From Paenibacillaceae bacterium (GTDB lineage: Bacteria > Bacillota > Bacilli > Paenibacillales > YIM-B00363): a stretch of 9,174 nucleotides of DNA. Each line of letters opens with the position of its first letter. Positions within the stretch are counted from its first letter, which is position 1. The position numbers and the translations under genes are program-made. Shown here piece after piece: positions 7,443-9,174 of the stretch. The notes beneath the pieces are model-generated. The model made no database searches and was not told the DNA's origin. It saw only the letters and a list, made by a program, of their open reading frames with translations. The stretch covers positions 1 through 9,174 of the forward strand of contig JAGWXQ010000043.1 of the NCBI GenBank assembly GCA_018969805.1, given 5' to 3'.

Positions 7443-7922
7443 CTATTCGCAACGCCGTCCGTCTTGATGGTGCGCGCCACAATGAACTTCGATATCCATA
7501 ATGCGCCGCATATGCCGCGCGTCTCCCGAAAACGGTGTCGTAAGCCAAACGTGCACGATTTCTTCTGCCATATGCGTGCCAATCATGCGCGCACCGAGCG
7601 CGAGAACGTTTGCATCATTGTGCTCTCTAGCCAATCTTGCGCTGTACGGTTCATGCACGAGCGCACAGCGGATGCCTTCGTGGCGATTGGCTGCGATGCT
7701 CATCCCGATGCCCGAACCACAGAGGACAATGCCACGCGCATCCCGATGGGAAAGCACGCTGCGACACACATCCGCAGCACACGCAGGATAATCCGTCGCG
7801 ACATCGGCATGCGGGCCGACTTCGTGCACCACATAGCCCCACTGCGCGACTGCGTGAACGAGCGCCTGTCGTAAAGCCCGACCGGCATGGTCGCTCCCAA
7901 TAAAAACGTGCGGCTTACTCAT
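7443..7922 (-). CDS. rpiB: Ribose-5-phosphate isomerase B
   Basis: RpiB interconverts ribose 5-phosphate and ribulose 5-phosphate in the non-oxidative pentose phosphate pathway. The 159 residues fit the RpiB/LacAB family. Seen: GSDHAG (9-14), TDYP (43-46), CGSGIGMSIAANR (68-80) with catalytic C68, and REHNDANVLALGAR (109-122) whose H111 aligns with H99 of the E. coli enzyme. An upstream in-frame ATG exists, but the family start is MSKPHVFIGSDHAG. The ATG lies inside the end of ywlE with an 8-base overlap (ATGAGTAA), which suggests translational coupling; the ribosome binding site itself is weak. The C-terminal ~12 residues (His/Asp/Arg-rich, ending RRCE) are unremarkable family tail. Confidence 0.95.
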   Translation of the reverse strand: MSKPHVFIGSDHAGRALRQALVHAVAQWGYVVHEVGPHADVATDYPACAADVCRSVLSHRDARGIVLCGSGIGMSIAANRHEGIRCALVHEPYSARLAREHNDANVLALGARMIGTHMAEEIVHVWLTTPFSGDARHMRRIMDIEVHCGAHHQDGRRCE

Positions 7923-8385
7923 CTTTCTCTGCCCATCTTCGTGATGCAACGACGCGTTCGCGGACAGTGTCCAACACTTTTTTCATCGTGTGCTTGAGCT
8001 CAGCTGCCGTAGCCTCATACGCGCGTGCATCCCCGCCGTACGGATCGATGACGTCTTTGCCAATGATGTCACTATATGACCACGTATACTCAAGAGCATG
8101 TGGAAACCGCGAGAGCAACTCCACTTTGTGCGCATGCGTCATGACGACGATCGCATCTGCCCATTCGATCAGCGATGCATCAAGGGCGCGTACGTCTGTC
8201 GCATAGCGATCGATTCCAATCGTCTTTAAGGCGGCGATCGCTTGATCTGACGTGCGTTCCCACGGCGTAACAAACAAGCCCGCCGAGCGCACATCCATAT
8301 GCTGGCGTTGTTCGATGTGCGCGAGCGTTTCCGCCATTTGCGAACGACATGTGTTGCCCGTACATACGAACAAGATGCGTCTCAC
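7915..8385 (-). CDS. ywlE: Low-molecular-weight phosphatase, probable protein-arginine phosphatase YwlE
   Basis: YwlE removes phosphate from arginine residues marked by the kinase McsB, opposing McsB-ClpCP protein quality control. The 156 residues match the family (~150). The P-loop CTGNTCRS lies at 8-15, with nucleophile C8 and R14, and the general acid is D114 in the DPYGG motif. T12 corresponds to T11 of B. subtilis YwlE, the residue that selects phosphoarginine over phosphotyrosine, so arginine specificity is inferred. The residue after CRS is Gln where the usual one is Pro. A GTG start is chosen: it gives the family N-terminus and has AGGAGG 9 bases upstream. It overlaps rpiB by 8 bases and follows mntP by 56 bases. 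A tyrosine phosphatase role is less likely. Confidence 0.93.
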   Translation of the reverse strand: MRRILFVCTGNTCRSQMAETLAHIEQRQHMDVRSAGLFVTPWERTSDQAIAALKTIGIDRYATDVRALDASLIEWADAIVVMTHAHKVELLSRFPHALEYTWSYSDIIGKDVIDPYGGDARAYEATAAELKHTMKKVLDTVRERVVASRRWAEKDE

Positions 8386-8394
8386 TGCGCGACT

Positions 8395-8400
8395 CCTCCT
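8395..8400 (-). promoter_or_regulatory. Ribosome binding site that sets the GTG start of ywlE
   Basis: AGGAGG on the minus strand, 9 bases before the GTG at 8385. It decides the start against the longer frame, which stays open to 8583 but runs antiparallel over mntP sequence and lacks family similarity. Confidence 0.8.
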
Positions 8401-8420
8401 ATCTATCGATGCGTACCCAT

Positions 8421-8450
8421 AGTATACTCTATGATCGCCACTTAAGACAA
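8421..8450 (-). promoter_or_regulatory. Possible sigma-A promoter for ywlE-rpiB-ywlG-glyA
   Basis: On the minus strand TTGTCT (8445-8450, overlapping the mntP stop) and TATACT (8421-8426) are 18 bases apart. They match 4/6 and 5/6 of the consensus. Transcription would begin near 8414, about 15 bases before the ywlE ribosome binding site. The four downstream genes may have this promoter in addition to read-through from mntP, since no terminator separates them. Confidence 0.45.
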
Positions 8451-8978
8451 CACAAACGCAATCCCATACCCGATCACCGTAACACCACCGAGCAAGTGGC
8501 CATAACCGCCCAACGCACGTCCAAGCGTATGCCCCAGCAAAAAACCACCCCACGCGCACAACGCCCCACATGCGCCGATGCACAATACGGTCAACACGAT
8601 CGGCGCGTGCGCTACGCCGAGCGTCATTCCTGCACCAAATGCGTCAACACTCACCCCGAGCGCAAACGCCACGAGCGTAAGTACAGCGCGCACATCGGCT
8701 ACTTTCGCCTCTTGGCCACGCAACGCTTCATAGATCATGCGTCCACCGAGCAACACCAATGTTGCGCCCCCAAGCCAGCTTGCAGTATGACCGAGCATCC
8801 GTCCAAGAATATGTCCCACTACCATGCCCAGCAGCGGCATCACAATATGAAATACCCCAATCATGCCCCCAATCATTGCATACCGACGCTGCGACAGCTG
8901 CCGCTGCATCCCAAGCGCAAGACAAAGTGAAAGCGCATCCATGCCCAGTGCCCAACCAAGCGATACCGTCTGCCACAT
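8442..8978 (-). CDS. mntP: Manganese efflux pump MntP family membrane protein (YwlD)
   Basis: MntP exports excess Mn(II) across the cytoplasmic membrane. The 178 residues and about six hydrophobic helices fit the family (~180-190). The two internal DUF204 halves are visible from their signature acidic motifs: ALGMDALS with D14 and ALGVSVDAFGAG with D112, plus E84 in the central region. The start is uncertain. The ATG at 8978 gives a slightly short N-terminus; a GTG two codons upstream (8984) would give the usual 16-17 residues before the first motif. Neither has a strong ribosome binding site. The frame remains open to 9116, but that extension is not hydrophobic and looks spurious. It is the first gene of the operon seen here, as ywlD precedes ywlE in B. 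subtilis. Confidence 0.9.
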   Translation of the reverse strand: MWQTVSLGWALGMDALSLCLALGMQRQLSQRRYAMIGGMIGVFHIVMPLLGMVVGHILGRMLGHTASWLGGATLVLLGGRMIYEALRGQEAKVADVRAVLTLVAFALGVSVDAFGAGMTLGVAHAPIVLTVLCIGACGALCAWGGFLLGHTLGRALGGYGHLLGGVTVIGYGIAFVLS

Positions 8979-9113
8979 TCCCACGATGATTCGACCCCAT
9001 TTGCACGAAAGTGTTGCACGATATGCACGTGCGCCGATGGCTATGCCGTGCGCCACATCTGTACGCAATCCACGGTTGTATCGATGCACCAAGCACAAAA
9101 AGCATAAGTGATC

Positions 9114-9136
9114 CATATGATCGTCATATGATCATA
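9114..9136. repeat. Short repeats CATATGATC at the putative mntP promoter
   Basis: CATATGATC occurs at 9114-9122 and 9125-9133, an 11-base period. The second copy is part of the perfect palindrome TATGATCATA (9127-9136). A related GCATGATCATA ends the window. These lie at and around the putative -10 and could be a regulator site, but short AT-rich palindromes arise easily by chance. Confidence 0.3.
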
Positions 9137-9151
9137 CACATTATTTGACAA
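9123..9151 (-). promoter_or_regulatory. Possible promoter for mntP
   Basis: On the minus strand TTGTCA (9146-9151, 5/6 matches) and TATGAC (9123-9128, 4/6) are separated by 17 bases. The leader to the mntP start would be about 140 bases. I saw no recognisable yybP-ykoY manganese riboswitch core in that leader. Confidence 0.35.
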
Positions 9152-9174
9152 CGACTGCATAATGCATGATCATA

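Noticed and set aside
8386..8583. N-terminal extension of YwlE by 66 residues
   Set aside because: The family begins directly at the strand leading into the CTGNTCRS loop. The extension overlaps mntP in another frame and is Trp/Cys/Arg-rich junk, while GTG at 8385 has AGGAGG in front.
8979..9117. Manganese riboswitch (yybP-ykoY) in the mntP leader
   Set aside because: mntP genes in other bacteria can carry this riboswitch, and the leader is about 140 bases, but I could not find its conserved core sequences.

Overview
The window comes from an endospore-forming Firmicute, most likely of the Bacillales. Two observations support this. It carries spoIIP, a sporulation-specific peptidoglycan hydrolase. 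It also has the gene order mntP(ywlD)-ywlE-rpiB(ywlF)-ywlG-glyA, which is the order known from Bacillus subtilis. I cannot name the genus from the sequence alone.

Layout. Positions 1-4280 (minus strand) hold one unbroken reading frame that runs off the left edge. It encodes the first 1426 residues of a very large exported protein: signal peptide, two Big_4-like immunoglobulin-fold domains, a long helical region with degenerate DUF4214-like repeats, and a hydrophobic segment at the window edge. Positions 4281-4459 are a divergent control region. It has a full-consensus sigma-A-type promoter for the giant gene, two abutting palindromes over that promoter, and a sigma-E-like promoter plus strong ribosome binding site for spoIIP. 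Positions 4460-5449 (plus) are spoIIP. Positions 5464-5500 form a perfect 16-bp hairpin that terminates the converging glyA operon. Positions 5533-8978 (minus) hold five genes in transcription order mntP, ywlE, rpiB, ywlG, glyA. The last ~60 bases contain a possible promoter for mntP. No gene-free stretch exceeds 300 bases, and I see no tRNA, rRNA, IS element or CRISPR array.

How the genes fit together. The right half is housekeeping: manganese efflux (MntP), arginine-phosphate removal (YwlE), ribose-5-phosphate isomerisation (RpiB), a conserved protein of unknown role (YwlG), and serine/glycine plus one-carbon metabolism (GlyA). In B. subtilis the gene after glyA is upp; here that place is taken by a convergent spoIIP and the giant secreted protein, so conserved synteny breaks at the glyA terminator. 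The giant gene is visibly more AT-rich in its middle part and poor in the hexamer CGATCG, which is strongly over-represented in the rest of the window (3 copies in 4.3 kb against 16 in 4.9 kb). This suggests a different history for the giant gene. It is the most novel object here, and its C-terminus and function are not visible.
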